A stretch of DNA of 64,000 bases. Origin: Lachnospiraceae bacterium (GTDB lineage Bacteria > Bacillota > Clostridia > Lachnospirales > Anaerotignaceae). Made by a program: the position numbers and the translations under genes. Each line of letters begins with the position of its first letter. Position 1 is the first letter of the stretch. Where the stretch lies: positions 566,233 through 630,232 of the forward strand of contig DPJA01000038.1 in the NCBI GenBank assembly GCA_003543235.1, given 5' to 3'. Positions 63,511 to 64,000 of the stretch are shown here, piece by piece. The notes below the pieces were generated by a model, which saw only the letters and a program-made list of their open reading frames with translations, made no database searches and had not been told where the DNA came from.

Positions 63511-64000
63511 CCCCATCTCCTAAGGCAAAAGCCCCAATTAAGGCAGTGCGAAAGTGGTTTTCATGTAAATCAGTAAAGTAATAGTTATTATAAGGTTGTA
63601 TTCAAATGTTGTGGTTACATTAAGTGTCGAGTGACCGCATTTGTAGATACCTACAACAAGCCTCTAAAACCCTGTAAAATCAATGCTTTCAGCAACACAA
63701 AACTGCCTACCAATCCACCTCTAACTCAATACGTTTTCAGCTCAATAGAAAAAAAACCTGTTTGTGCCTAGAATTGGGTATTTGTAACAACATTTCTGGA
63801 CAGGGGTTTCATGGCGACCCTCCACGTAGACAGATTTTCACGCAAAAAATCAACTAGCAACGGGAACATACTTTTTCCCCTATTCTAATCTGGCAAAGCA
63901 GTTTCCGTGTTTCCGCCCATCCGTCTGTTTGTATGGAAAAAATCTGAAACCACTCACAAAGATTACATCAAAATCTCTATATATACATCATCCCAAAATC
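63511..64000. other. Right-end region without a supported gene
   Basis: This stretch is less AT-rich than the spacers to its left but has no convincing coding frame. It holds a small hairpin TGTAG-ATAC-CTACA near 63640. It may belong to the same mobile or structured-RNA locus; I see nothing I can name. Confidence 0.4.

Noticed and set aside
1..64000. CRISPR arrays, rRNA or tRNA genes
   Set aside because: I found no regularly spaced repeat-spacer array, no rRNA-like sequence and no convincing tRNA cloverleaf on either strand by eye.

Overview
The window looks like the chromosome of a low-GC, Gram-positive anaerobe of class Clostridia, probably close to Lachnospiraceae. This rests on AGGAGG-type ribosome binding sites, AT-rich spacers, lipoprotein binding proteins with Cys lipoboxes, two giant surface proteins with S-layer homology (SLH) domains, and amino-acid fermentation enzymes (IorAB, ADP-forming acyl-CoA synthetase). 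Species cannot be named from the sequence alone.

Layout. (1) 0-9.8 kb is a nitrogen-salvage block. A minus-strand run encodes a polar amino-acid-type ABC transporter (ATPase, permease, binding protein), an agmatinase-family ureohydrolase, then ureA-ureB-ureC and the first codons of ureE. It reads as import of a guanidino compound, release of urea, and urea cleavage to ammonia. Beside it lie an iron-alcohol-dehydrogenase-like protein that has lost its metal ligands, a PucR-type regulator with a 16-bp palindrome upstream, and a second ureohydrolase. (2) 9.9-29.7 kb is cell surface and pilus: a 1401-residue SLH protein, ppx-ppk for polyphosphate, a type IV pilus-like operon (transglutaminase, PilC-like protein, four small pilin-like proteins, PilT-like ATPase) behind a BTAD regulator, a second giant SLH protein, and a repeat-rich secreted protein. 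(3) 29.7-33.4 kb is a patchwork with a lipoprotein, a nonsense-mutated threonine aldolase, an amidase-domain protein and a recombinase remnant. (4) 33.4-57.3 kb is a large catabolic island. One operon runs hutU, a TPP enzyme, the two aconitase X subunits, two 2-hydroxyacid dehydrogenases, iorA, iorB, acyl-CoA synthetase and an ABC binding protein. A second carries ABC permease and ATPase, an M20 amidase, a cyclic-deaminase-type amidohydrolase, hutI and hutD. A 992-residue BTAD/ATPase/TPR regulator is divergent from hutU. The same operator-like sequence (TATAAARCGTCTA, spacer, TAGAC) lies upstream of both operons, and terminator-like hairpins sit in their leaders. (5) 57.3-64 kb is accessory DNA: a DUF262 plus HEPN pair (putative defence), a DUF1643 gene with two decayed partial copies (one 46 kb away), a membrane protein, a Mor-like HTH protein, and a strongly structured candidate noncoding RNA.

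The most interesting system is region 4. It has urocanate hydratase and imidazolonepropionase but no histidine ammonia-lyase in view, combined with aconitase X, paired hydroxyacid dehydrogenases and a 2-oxoacid ferredoxin oxidoreductase plus ATP-forming synthetase. I infer a fermentation route for histidine or a related imidazole compound that may reach urocanate through imidazole-lactate, but only the gene content is seen.
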